Assembly: GCF_000013865.1 (NCBI RefSeq)
Contig: NC_007948.1
Location: forward strand, 4,765,001 to 4,829,000
DNA from: Polaromonas sp. JS666
GTDB taxonomy: Bacteria; Pseudomonadota; Gammaproteobacteria; Burkholderiales; Burkholderiaceae_C
Length of the DNA stretch: 64,000 nucleotides
Direction: 5' to 3'
Shown: piece by piece, positions 42,912-52,588 of the stretch
Layout of the letters: every line of letters begins with the position of its first letter
Position numbering within the stretch: the stretch's first letter is position 1
The notes under the pieces: model-generated
Told to the model about the DNA's origin: nothing
What the model saw: only the letters and a program-made list of their open reading frames with translations
Databases searched by the model: none
Made by a program: the position numbers and the translations under genes

Positions 42912-44027
42912 CTACTTGCGCTTGACTTCACCGCCCTGCGTCATCAGGCAGGCCGCCACGATGTCGTCTTCCAGGTCGACATTCAGGGCGCCCTCTTTCG
43001 TGATGATGAGCTTGAGGAAGTCGATCAGGTTGCGGGCGTAGAGCGCGCTGGCGTCGGCCGCCACGAGTGCCGGCACATTGGTCTGGCCAACCAGCGTGAC
43101 GCCGTGCTTGATGACGGTCTGGCCGGGCTCGGTCAGCGGGCAGTTGCCGCCCTGCGGCGCTGCCAGATCGACGATCACGCTGCCGGGCTTCATGGCTTTG
43201 ACCATCTCTTCGGTCACCAGCACGGGGGCGGGGCGGCCTGGAATCAGGGCGGTGGTGATGACCACGTCGGCCTGGGCCACGCGTTTGGCCACTTCGGCCT
43301 TTTGCCGCTCCAGCCAGCTGGGCGGCATGGGTTTGGCATAGCCGCCCACGCCGACGGCGGCCTCGCGTTCCTCGTCGGTTTCATAGGGAACGTCGATGAA
43401 TTTGGCGCCGAGTGACTCGACCTGTTCTTTCACGCTGGGGCGCACGTCGCTGGCCTCGATCACGGCGCCCAGGCGCTTGGCCGTGGCAATCGCCTGCAGC
43501 CCGGCGACACCGACGCCCAGGATCACCACGCGAGCCGCCTTGACCGTGCCGGCCGCGGTCATCAGCATGGGAAAAAACCGCTGGTACTGTTCAGCCGCCA
43601 TCATCACGGCCTTGTAGCCGGCAATGTTGGCCTGCGAAGACAGCACGTCCATGCTTTGGGCCCGGCTGGTGCGCGGCGCCGCTTCCAGGGCAAAGGAGGT
43701 CAGCCCCGCGGCGGCCAGCCGCTGCAGGCCGGTCGCATCAAAGGGGTTGAGCATGCCGACCAACACGCCGCCGGCCTTGGCATGCGCCATTTCGCCGTCC
43801 ACCGGGCAGCGCACCTTGAGCACGATGTCCGCCGCATAGGCACCCGCGGCGTCGGTGATCTCGACCCCCACCGCGGTGTAGGCATCGTCTGGAACGCTGG
43901 CGGCGACGCCGGCGCCGGACTGGACGCGAACGGTGTGCCCCTGAGCCTTGAGCTTTTTGGCCGTTTCCGGCGTGATGGCAACGCGAGTCTCTCCGGCCGT
44001 GATTTCGGCAGGTACCCCAATCAGCAT
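42912..44027 (-). CDS. pntAA: NAD(P) transhydrogenase subunit alpha, NAD-binding part
   Basis: 371 residues. Domain I of transhydrogenase: MLIGVPAEITAGETRVAITP, the signature PRTSRAQSMDVLSSQANIAG, the Rossmann loop VILGVGVAGLQAIATAKRLG, and VDLAAPQGGNCPLTEPGQ. First gene of the pntAA-pntAB-pntB operon; the 111-base gap before pntAB is longer than usual for this operon. Confidence 0.97.
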   Translation of the reverse strand: MLIGVPAEITAGETRVAITPETAKKLKAQGHTVRVQSGAGVAASVPDDAYTAVGVEITDAAGAYAADIVLKVRCPVDGEMAHAKAGGVLVGMLNPFDATGLQRLAAAGLTSFALEAAPRTSRAQSMDVLSSQANIAGYKAVMMAAEQYQRFFPMLMTAAGTVKAARVVILGVGVAGLQAIATAKRLGAVIEASDVRPSVKEQVESLGAKFIDVPYETDEEREAAVGVGGYAKPMPPSWLERQKAEVAKRVAQADVVITTALIPGRPAPVLVTEEMVKAMKPGSVIVDLAAPQGGNCPLTEPGQTVIKHGVTLVGQTNVPALVAADASALYARNLIDFLKLIITKEGALNVDLEDDIVAACLMTQGGEVKRK

Positions 44028-44213
44028 GGGTCTCTCCTCAGTGGATTAGTTTTTTTGGCGCGATTATTTACTTCAGCTCACCCAGGAGCCTGACAGGGAA
44101 TTTAAACCTGTCGGCAAGCTTACATGAGATTTCTGAAAATTTGGCCCGGGCAGTCTACAGTTTTTTGATGCGGCGACGCCACACCCCATGTCCACCAGAC
44201 CCATCGGACAAAC

Positions 44214-44238
44214 GGGTGCGGGGGCCGGGCCCGCACCC
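44214..44238. other. GC hairpin after mmsA
   Basis: GGGTGCGGG (44214-44222) and CCCGCACCC (44230-44238), a 9-bp stem with a 7-base loop, in the gap between mmsA and pntAA. There is no T-run of note. Confidence 0.4.
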
Positions 44239-44269
44239 TTGAGAGAACTGGTTTGGCGGCCACGCAGAG

Positions 44270-44293
44270 GCAGACGTGCAGAGACACGTCTGC
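44270..44293 (-). terminator. Hairpin just past mmsA
   Basis: GCAGACGTG / CACGTCTGC, a perfect 9-bp stem with a 6-base loop, 13 bases past the mmsA stop. It lacks a U-run on the minus strand and may protect the mRNA end or act with the second hairpin at 44214. Confidence 0.45.
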
Positions 44294-44306
44294 GCCACCT
44301 GCCGGC

Positions 44307-45839
<1,533 letters not shown>

Positions 45840-45945
45840 GTGCAATCCTTTAAGGCCTGATTCGGCCAAGTCTGGGCGTTGATGGGAGGCTTGAACCAAG
45901 TCTAAGACTCTCCGCCCAATTTGATAATGCCCTGTTTACTGATTA

Positions 45946-45969
45946 CATTGTTCATATTCCTGAACAATG
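45946..45969. promoter_or_regulatory. LysR-type operator, mmsA/lysR divergon
   Basis: CATTGTTCA (45946-45954), six-base spacer, TGAACAATG (45961-45969): a perfect 9-bp dyad 21 bases before the lysR ATG. It is very likely the autoregulatory LysR site. Confidence 0.65.
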
Positions 45970-45989
45970 CCAGATACTGGAGCCTCGCC

Positions 45990-47048
45990 ATGTCGTCAGA
46001 CCAGCTCTCCCCGCTTGTGGCCGACCTTCACCTCCTGACGGTCCTAGCGGCCACCCGCAGCTTCACCGAGGCGGCACGCCGCCTGGGCGTCTCCAAGGCC
46101 TCGGCCAGCACGCGCATCAGCGAGCTGGAGCGCGCCGCCGGCGTTTCGCTGGTACGCCGGACCACGCGCTCCGTCGGCCTGACCGAGGCGGGCCAGCAGC
46201 TGGTCAATGAGATGCAGCCGGCATTCAACCGGATCAGCGAGAGCTACACCGCGGTCCGGGACCTCGTCGGCACGCCGCGCGGCCTGATCCGGGTCACCGC
46301 GCCGGTGGCACTGGGCCGCCAGCACCTGGCACCCTGCGTAGCCGCCTTCCTGAAGCGCTTTCCCGATATCCACATCGAGCTGGAACTGACCGACCGCTTC
46401 GTCAACCTGGCCAACGAAGGCTTTGACCTGGCCATCCGGCACACCAACACGCCGCCCGAGACGCATGTGGCCTGGGTGCTGTGCGAAACCCGTTCCTTCC
46501 TGCTCGCCAGCCCCGACTACCTGCAGCGCCGGGGCACGCCGTCGCACCCGTCCGAGCTGACCTCGCACGACTGCCTGCTGTACCTGGGCGGCAGCCATGC
46601 CGGCAGCTGGACGTTTGTGCGCAACAGCAAACGCAAATCGGGCGAACGGGTGGGCGTGACCATCACCGGCACGCTCAAGGCGAACAACAGTGAAGTGCTG
46701 CGGGACGCCCTGCTGGCAGGCCTGGGCATAGGCCTGCTGCCCGACTTCAGCCTGCCGGAAGGATGTGCCCCCACGCTTTTCACTTCGTGTAATACGCTGC
46801 CCCCCGAGGGGGCTGCGCTTGCTCGGGGCGGCCCAGCGCGGCGCGCGGCCCGCGAAAAACACCCACCGCTGGTGCAGGTGCTGCCTGACTGGCAGGCGCA
46901 GGGATTCTTTGGCGAACGCATTTATGCCCTGCGGCCCTGGTCGCCGCAGGTGCCGAAGGCCGTCCAGTGCTTTGTCGAACACCTGCGCCAGAGTTTTGCC
47001 CAGGGGTTTGCCGGCGTGGCGGGTGGCCAGCCTCCGGCCAGAAGCTGA
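45990..47048 (+). CDS. LysR-family regulator with a translated repeat insertion
   Basis: 352 residues from the ATG at 45990 with TGGAG upstream; about 50 longer than normal. HTH: LTVLAATRSFTEAARRLGVS and then SASTRISELERAAGV. The effector domain is normal up to GIGLLPDFSLPEG, then about 30 foreign residues rich in Arg, Ala and Pro (CAPTLFTSCNTLPPEGAALA and on), after which the family sequence resumes at LVQVLPDWQAQGFFGERIYA. The foreign part is a REP-like repeat read in frame (see 46763-46862). Whether the protein still folds is open; the insertion is at a surface-loop position by family comparison. Probable regulator of mmsA. Confidence 0.88.
   Translation: MSSDQLSPLVADLHLLTVLAATRSFTEAARRLGVSKASASTRISELERAAGVSLVRRTTRSVGLTEAGQQLVNEMQPAFNRISESYTAVRDLVGTPRGLIRVTAPVALGRQHLAPCVAAFLKRFPDIHIELELTDRFVNLANEGFDLAIRHTNTPPETHVAWVLCETRSFLLASPDYLQRRGTPSHPSELTSHDCLLYLGGSHAGSWTFVRNSKRKSGERVGVTITGTLKANNSEVLRDALLAGLGIGLLPDFSLPEGCAPTLFTSCNTLPPEGAALARGGPARRAAREKHPPLVQVLPDWQAQGFFGERIYALRPWSPQVPKAVQCFVEHLRQSFAQGFAGVAGGQPPARS
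46763..46862. repeat. REP-like repeat inserted in a lysR gene
   Basis: About 100 bp of palindromic GC-rich DNA, with a CACTTCGTG segment, GCCCCC-CGA-GGGGGC (46799-46813) and a GCGC-rich end. It resembles a family of extragenic elements I recall from Comamonadaceae genomes that carry CCCCCACGCTTTTCACTTCG. It interrupts the effector domain without a frameshift. Element boundaries are approximate. Confidence 0.7.
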
Positions 47049-47097
47049 TCCGGAGCAGCTTGCCGGCCAGGGGTTCACCGCGGCGGGACGGGAACAC

Positions 47098-47109
47098 GGG
47101 GGGGGGGGG
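47098..47109. repeat. Run of 12 G
   Basis: A homopolymer of twelve G lies 25 bases before the Nudix ATG, in the probable promoter or leader. Such runs change length easily during replication or sequencing. Confidence 0.8.
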
Positions 47110-47134
47110 TACGGGCGACACGGATAATCACCCC

Positions 47135-47644
47135 ATGAACAAACGATGGAAACCCAGCGTCACGGTCGCTGCGGTGATTGAACGCGATTTCGGCGGCGCC
47201 CGGAAATTCCTGCTCGTGGAAGAGCAGACCCGGGACGGCCTGCGGCTGAACAATCCGGCGGGCCACCTGGACCCCGGGGAGAGCCCCGAGCAGGCCTGCG
47301 CCCGCGAAACCCTGGAAGAGACCGCCTTTCATTTCAAGCCCACGGCCATCGTCGGCATCTACCTTTCGCGCTTTGAGCAGGCCTCGGCCGGACGGGCCTC
47401 GCCGCTGGACATCACCTACCTGCGCTTTGCCTTCTGCGGAGAACTCGGCGAGCATGTGCCCGGCCAGGCGCTGGACGAAGGCATTGTGCGCACGGTGTGG
47501 CTCACCGCCGACGAGATCCGGGCCTGCGCCCACCTGCACCGCAGCCCCCTGCTGCTGACCTGCATGGAGGACTATCTGGCCGGACGGCGTTACCCGCTGG
47601 ACCTGATCACCACGGACTCCTCGGTATTGCTACAGTATTCATAG
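47135..47644 (+). CDS. Nudix hydrolase (NudJ-like)
   Basis: 169 residues from the ATG at 47135. Nudix box GHLDPGESPEQACARETLEE followed by TAF: the REtLEE core is intact, but the Gly of the REUxEExGU consensus is Ala here. KPSVTVAAVIERD and FLLVEEQT are the usual N-terminal strands, and LRLNNPAGHLDPGES resembles NudJ, a nucleoside tri- and diphosphatase that also acts on HMP-PP. The G12 tract precedes it. Confidence 0.88.
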   Translation: MNKRWKPSVTVAAVIERDFGGARKFLLVEEQTRDGLRLNNPAGHLDPGESPEQACARETLEETAFHFKPTAIVGIYLSRFEQASAGRASPLDITYLRFAFCGELGEHVPGQALDEGIVRTVWLTADEIRACAHLHRSPLLLTCMEDYLAGRRYPLDLITTDSSVLLQYS

Positions 47645-47725
47645 CTTCCCGTACCCGCCCCATAATGGCTACAGGTCAGTTCAATTTCTTACTCCGGGCG
47701 CTTCCAACACAGCAAGCCCATGCGC

Positions 47726-48193
47726 TCAGCGCCGCGCCTTGAGCGCGGCGCGCAGGTAGTCGTGGAACATGGCCGCCGGCGCGCGCAGGGCCGCGCCGCG
47801 GCGGGTGGCCAGACCCAGCACGCGGGACACCGACGGCCGGCGCAGTGCGATGCCGACCAGCGCCGGATGCGCGGGCGGCAGCGCCAGGCGCGGCACCGCG
47901 GCCAGGCCCAGCCCCGCCTCCACCATGCCGAGCAGCGTGGCGATATGGCTGACTTCAAAGTGGTAGGACGGATTGATGCCGGCCTTGGCCAGCGCATCGT
48001 CCAGCAGCTGGCGGTTGCCGCTGGAGCGCGCCACGGCAATCAGCCGCTCGCTCTCCAGCTCCGCCCAGGCCAGGGTTTTGCGCGCCGCCAGCGGGTGCTC
48101 GCAGCACAAAGCCTGCACGCCGGGCACCGGGCTGCCCATAAAGCTGACCACCTCACCACCGTCCATGCGCGTTGATTGGTGCACGCGACGCAC
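47726..48193 (-). pseudogene. LysR regulator lacking its DNA-binding domain
   Basis: The readable part is only the effector-domain half: EHPLAARKTLAWAELESERL, IAVARSSGNRQLLDDALAKA and FEVSHIATLLGMVEAGLGLA, closely similar to the intact LysR at 50495-51418 (IAVARSSGNRQLLDDSLTKA, then FEVSHVATLLGMVEAGLGLA). The whole N-terminal helix-turn-helix and much of the middle are missing, while the promoter region upstream still carries the operator seen in the intact copy. A short in-frame start exists, so a fragment could still be made, but it could not bind DNA. Best read as a decayed duplicate. Confidence 0.8.
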
Positions 48194-48205
48194 CAATATA
48201 TTCAA

Positions 48206-48217
48206 AAAATGCAATTT
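48206..48217. promoter_or_regulatory. Conserved operator, decayed divergon
   Basis: AAAATGCAATTT, differing at one position from the perfect palindrome AAATTGCAATTT at 51435-51446. It lies between the truncated lysR and the PrpF-Bug gene. Confidence 0.6.
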
Positions 48218-48404
48218 ACAACGCAGCACCACTTGCGAACAATGCACCTGTCATCAACGCCCTTGTGCGTGCCCGCCGTAGTGGCAATGCAATTGGCGAC
48301 ACCCTTCACCTGAAACGCCGGGAGCATCAGGCCCAGCCATACAAAGGAAACCAGATGTTGAAACCAATCGCCGCTTTTAAATGCCGGTGGCCCCAAGACC
48401 CGCC

Positions 48405-50435
48405 ATGCTGAACCGAAAAATACCCTGCGTCCTGATGCGCGCCGGGACCTCGCGCGGCCCCTTCTTTTTGCGGGAATGGCTGCCCGAGGGCGATGAAGCC
48501 CGCGACCAGGCCCTGATTGGCGCGATAGGCGCATCGGACCCGTTGCAACTCGACGGTTTGGGGGGCGGCAGCACGCTCAACAGCAAGGTCGCCATCGTGT
48601 CACGCTCCAGCCAGCCCGGTTGCGATCTGGACTACCTGTTTGCCCAGGTTGGTGTCGGCCACCAGTCGGTGGACACCCGGCCCAACTGCGGCAACATGTT
48701 GTCCGGTGTCGCCCCGTTTGCCATAGAACAGGGCTTGATCCCGGCACAGGACGGCCACACCACGGCGCGAATTTTCAATGTCAACACGGGCGCCCGCATT
48801 GACGTCACCGTCTGCACGCCGGGCGGACGGGTCAGCTACGAGGGCGATGCTCGGATTGATGGCGTGGCCGGGACCGCCGCCCCGATTTTGCTGAACTTTC
48901 TGGATGCCTGGGGCGCCATCACCGGCAAGCTGTTCCCGACCGGGCAGCGCATTGATGTGATCGACGGACTGGAACTCACCTGCATCGACGCGGCCATGCC
49001 CTTGATGATCCTGCGTGCCAGCGACCTGGGCCTGACGGGCCGCGAGCGGCCTGCACAACTCGATTCCAATACGGCACTGCTGGAGCGAATCGAGGCCCTG
49101 CGCCGCATTGCCGGTGCCCGCATGGGCCTGGGTGATGTGTCAGACAGCGTGATCCCCAAACCGGTGCTGGTCAGCGCCGGCGACGGCCCGCTCAGCATCA
49201 CTTCGCGCTACTTCACCCCCAGGCGCTGCCATGCGTCGCATGCCGTCACCGGTGCTATCGGCGTGGCGACCGCCTTTGCCTTGCCCGGCACCGTCGCCAG
49301 CGGCATGAACCGGCCGCCTGGCAAACACCCGCTGACGGTGTTGCACCCGGCCGGGCAAATTGACATTGAAGTCGAGCTGGAAGGCCAAGGGCAGGACGCC
49401 ACGATACAGCGTGCCGCGCTGGTGCGCACCGCCCGGAAAATCATGCAGGGCGAACTGCACCTGCCCGACTATGTGTTTCCCCGGTCCAGCCCGGAGCCCA
49501 CAGCAAGCGTCGAGGTGGCCAGGCCATTCCCCAGCAAAGACATCCTCATCATCGTGCCCACCAGCGCCGGTGGCGGCAACGACACCATGGCCCGCACGCT
49601 GACACGCAAACTCGGCCCCTTGCTGGGCCAGGCCGTGACGGTGGACAACCGCGCCGGGGCCAATGGCAGCATTGCCAGCGAATATGTGGCGCATGCCCAA
49701 CCCGACGGCCATACCCTGATGTTTGGCTACATTGCCACCCATGGCATCAACCCGGCGTTGCAGGCGCTGCGTTATGACCCGGTGGCCGATTTCTCGCCGG
49801 TCGGCCTGGTCGGCCACTCGCCCACGCTGCTGGTCGTCCATGCAGACCTTCCGGCGCGTAGCGTGGCGGAGCTGATTGCCCTGATTCAGGCCCAGCCCGG
49901 CCGCTTCAGCTATGCCTCGGCCGGCGAAGGCACGGCACCTCACCTGGCCGCCGAATTGTTCAAACTCCACACCGGCATCACGCTGCCCGGCATGGGCTAT
50001 GCCGGCGCTGCGCCCGCCATTGCCGACACCGTACGCGGCAACGCCCAACTGATGTTCCCCAGCCTCTTTACCGCCCAGCCTTATTTGCGCAGCGGCAAGC
50101 TCCGGGCGCTGGCGGTGGCCGGGCCGGCGCGCCTGTCCAGCCTGCCCGACCTGCCCACATTGGCCGAGGCGGGGGTCGCAGGGGTCGAGTTGACACAGTG
50201 GTATGCCTTGTTTGCGCCGGCCAAAACGCCAGCGCCGGTGCTGGCGCAGTTGAACCACGCGCTCAACACCGTGTTGCAAGACCCGGAAATCATGGCCCGC
50301 TTCGACGCTGACGGTGCCCATGTGCAGACCAGCACCCCGGCGGAGTTGCACAGCCTGCTGCTCACCGAACGGCATAAGTGGCGGCAGGTTGTCCAGCAGA
50401 CGGGTCTGCGGATGGAAACGCAGATGGTCGAGTAG
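48405..50435 (+). CDS. Fused PrpF-family isomerase / Bug receptor domain
   Basis: 676 residues from the ATG at 48405; an ATG 8 codons earlier is also possible. Residues about 1-360 are a complete PrpF/4-oxalomesaconate-tautomerase-type isomerase: IPCVLMRAGTSRGPFFLREW, LGGGSTLNSKVAIV, NCGNMLSGVAPFAIEQGLI with the active-site Cys. From about residue 375 a full Bug receptor follows (ILIIVPTSAGGGNDTMARTL, MFGYIATHGINPALQALRYD, LPDLPTLAEAG). No signal peptide precedes either part, so the receptor domain should stay in the cytosol. It is close to the secreted Bug at 51529 (GYIATHGINPALQ in both). It probably arose by a deletion that removed the isomerase stop and the receptor signal; a real sensor role cannot be excluded. 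Confidence 0.88.
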   Translation: MLNRKIPCVLMRAGTSRGPFFLREWLPEGDEARDQALIGAIGASDPLQLDGLGGGSTLNSKVAIVSRSSQPGCDLDYLFAQVGVGHQSVDTRPNCGNMLSGVAPFAIEQGLIPAQDGHTTARIFNVNTGARIDVTVCTPGGRVSYEGDARIDGVAGTAAPILLNFLDAWGAITGKLFPTGQRIDVIDGLELTCIDAAMPLMILRASDLGLTGRERPAQLDSNTALLERIEALRRIAGARMGLGDVSDSVIPKPVLVSAGDGPLSITSRYFTPRRCHASHAVTGAIGVATAFALPGTVASGMNRPPGKHPLTVLHPAGQIDIEVELEGQGQDATIQRAALVRTARKIMQGELHLPDYVFPRSSPEPTASVEVARPFPSKDILIIVPTSAGGGNDTMARTLTRKLGPLLGQAVTVDNRAGANGSIASEYVAHAQPDGHTLMFGYIATHGINPALQALRYDPVADFSPVGLVGHSPTLLVVHADLPARSVAELIALIQAQPGRFSYASAGEGTAPHLAAELFKLHTGITLPGMGYAGAAPAIADTVRGNAQLMFPSLFTAQPYLRSGKLRALAVAGPARLSSLPDLPTLAEAGVAGVELTQWYALFAPAKTPAPVLAQLNHALNTVLQDPEIMARFDADGAHVQTSTPAELHSLLLTERHKWRQVVQQTGLRMETQMVE

Positions 50436-50494
50436 CCAGCAGATTGCCCCCTGCTGCGCATGCAGCTTTAAACGGTGCTACACGGTCCCAGCCC

Positions 50495-51418
50495 TCAGGC
50501 CGGATCGGCAGTGGCCGATTTACGGGTCTTCAGTGCCCTGCGCAGATGCTGGTGAAACATCTCGGCTGCTGGCCGCAGCTTGACGCCGTGGCGTGTCAGC
50601 AGACCCACCCTGCGCACGGTTTGTGGCTGACGCAAGGGCAGCCCCACCAGAGTGGCGTGCGTGCTTGCCAGCGCCATGCGTGGCACTGCCGCCAAACCCA
50701 GGCCAGCCTCCACCATGCCCAGCAAGGTCGCAACGTGGCTGACCTCGAACGCGAAGCTCGGGTTCAAACCTGCCTTGGTCAGTGAATCATCCAGCAGCTG
50801 GCGGTTGCCGCTGCTGCGGGCCACGGCAATCAGGCTCTCCTTCTCCACATCCGCCCAGTTCACCGACTTGTGCCTGGCCAGCGGATGTTCACGCCGCATC
50901 GCCAGCACAAATGGATCGTTGTGGATGGACTCGAAGGCGATCTCGGGCACCAGCGTATTCATGAAGCCGATGCCAAAGTCGGATTCGCCTGACAGCACGC
51001 TTTGCAGCACCTGGTTCATCGTCTCATCCACCACCCGTACCCGGATGCCGGGATAGTGCTGAGAAAAATTGCTCACCACCGTCGGTAAAAAGTACAAGGC
51101 GGCCGACGGCACGCAGGCTACCGTCACGCGCCCACCCCGGTGAGTGGCGATGTCGGCAATACCGAGCATGGCCGATTCCAGGTCGTCCAGCGCGGTGCGC
51201 GCGCGCTCCAGGAACACCCGGCCCAGCGGCGTGAGTTCAACCTCGCGCGTGGTGCGGTTGAACAGGCGCGCCCCCAGGATGGTTTCGAGTTTGTCGATGC
51301 GCCGGCTCAGCGCCGGGGACGACAGGTTGATGTGCTCGGCCGCCGCGCGAAAGCTGCCCCGCTCGGCCACGGCCACAAAACCCTGCAATTGCTGCAAATC
51401 AAAATTAATGCGTGCCAT
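50495..51418 (-). CDS. LysR-family regulator of the CoA-transferase/lyase cluster
   Basis: 307 residues from the ATG at 51418; the frame is open 55 codons upstream, across the operator, which I reject as coding. HTH: FDLQQLQGFVAVAERGSFRA and LSSPALSRRIDKLETILGAR. Effector domain with VACVPSAALYFLPTVVSNFS and IAVARSSGNRQLLDDSLTKA. Divergent from the bug / hydratase / CoA-transferase / lyase cluster, in the position that RipR has in the Pseudomonas itaconate operon. Confidence 0.93.
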   Translation of the reverse strand: MARINFDLQQLQGFVAVAERGSFRAAAEHINLSSPALSRRIDKLETILGARLFNRTTREVELTPLGRVFLERARTALDDLESAMLGIADIATHRGGRVTVACVPSAALYFLPTVVSNFSQHYPGIRVRVVDETMNQVLQSVLSGESDFGIGFMNTLVPEIAFESIHNDPFVLAMRREHPLARHKSVNWADVEKESLIAVARSSGNRQLLDDSLTKAGLNPSFAFEVSHVATLLGMVEAGLGLAAVPRMALASTHATLVGLPLRQPQTVRRVGLLTRHGVKLRPAAEMFHQHLRRALKTRKSATADPA

Positions 51419-51434
51419 GCAGCAATCGTAGCAA

Positions 51435-51446
51435 AAATTGCAATTT
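51435..51446. promoter_or_regulatory. Operator AAATTGCAATTT
   Basis: A perfect 12-base palindrome, 17 bases before the lysR start codon and about 83 bases before the bug ATG. It is conserved with one change at 48206-48217. Confidence 0.65.
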
Positions 51447-51528
51447 ACACGCAAGCAGGATAACCGGATGATTAAGTCCAAAGCACGGGTCAACCTCCTG
51501 ACCCGAAGCCCAACCGAAGGAGACTCAC

Positions 51529-52554
51529 ATGCCGCATCCACACATCGCCCTGCCCCTCTCATTGACGCCTTCCAGGCAATCAATGCCCTTCACGCCCTGG
51601 TTGACCGGGCTTTCCATGGCGCTTCTCGCCACGGCTTCCGGCCAGGTGCTGGCACAAGCCTGGCCCGAAAAAACCGTCACCATTGTGGTGCCCACCGCCG
51701 CCGGTGGCGCCAATGACGCGATGGCGCGCATCATTGGACAAGGCCTCAGCACACGGCTTGGAAAAGCTGTCATTGTTGAAAACAAGGCCGGCGCCAACGG
51801 CGCCATTGCCAGCGAATTTGTGGCACGCGCCGCGCCCGATGGCTACACCATCATGTTTGGCTATATCGCCACCCACGGCATCAACCCGGCGCTGCAAAAA
51901 CTCAAGTACGACCCGGTGACGGATTTCGAGCCGATCGGCATGGTGGCTGCTTCGCCGACCGTGCTGGTCGCTCACAATGGAGTCGCCGCCAAGAACGTCA
52001 AGGAACTGGTGCAACTGATCAAGGCCAAGCCGGGCACCTTCAGTTATGCCTCGGCCGGCAACGGCACCGCACCGCACATCGCCGGTGAGCTGTTCAAACT
52101 GTCGGCCGGGCTGGACGTGGTGAGCGTTCCTTACAAGGGCTCGGCCCCCGCCGTGGTGGACACCATTGCGGGCAACACGCAGTTCATGTTCCCCAGCCTG
52201 TTCACGGCCTACCCGCAAGTCAAGGGCGGCAAACTCAAGGCACTGGGTATTGCAGGCGACAAGCGCTCGGCCATATTGCCCGATGTGCCCACACTGGCCG
52301 AACAGGGCATAGCCAATGTCAGCATGTCACAGTGGTACGCCATGTTCGCACCCGCAAAAACGCCCAAGGCCGTGATCGACCGGCTCAACCGCGAAATGAA
52401 CAGTGTTCTGGCCGACAAGGCGGTTCAGAAAAAAATCGAGGACCAGGGCGCTGAAGTCGAAACCGGCACACCCGAGCAGTTGAAAACCCTGGTGCAGAAA
52501 GAAGTTGCGCGCTGGAAAGGCGTTGTCGCAGCAGCCAAAATCAAAGTCGAATAA
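51529..52554 (+). CDS. Bug-family solute receptor
   Basis: 341 residues, with AAGGAGA five bases before the ATG. A long signal peptide (TPWLTGLSMALLATASGQVL, cleavage near VLAQA) precedes WPEKTVTIVVPTAAGGANDA, MFGYIATHGINPALQKLKYD, VPYKGSAPAVVDTIAGNTQF and LPDVPTLAEQG. First gene of a five- or six-gene operon of acid-CoA metabolism, so the ligand is probably a C4-C6 di- or tricarboxylate such as itaconate, mesaconate or citramalate. Confidence 0.92.
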   Translation: MPHPHIALPLSLTPSRQSMPFTPWLTGLSMALLATASGQVLAQAWPEKTVTIVVPTAAGGANDAMARIIGQGLSTRLGKAVIVENKAGANGAIASEFVARAAPDGYTIMFGYIATHGINPALQKLKYDPVTDFEPIGMVAASPTVLVAHNGVAAKNVKELVQLIKAKPGTFSYASAGNGTAPHIAGELFKLSAGLDVVSVPYKGSAPAVVDTIAGNTQFMFPSLFTAYPQVKGGKLKALGIAGDKRSAILPDVPTLAEQGIANVSMSQWYAMFAPAKTPKAVIDRLNREMNSVLADKAVQKKIEDQGAEVETGTPEQLKTLVQKEVARWKGVVAAAKIKVE

Positions 52555-52588
52555 GCGGTAGATCAGAAAGATCACGCAGGGAATTTTC

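Noticed and set aside
47726..48247. A functional small LysR-like protein
   Set aside because: It lacks the helix-turn-helix and part of the effector domain compared with its intact paralogue nearby, so I call it a pseudogene.
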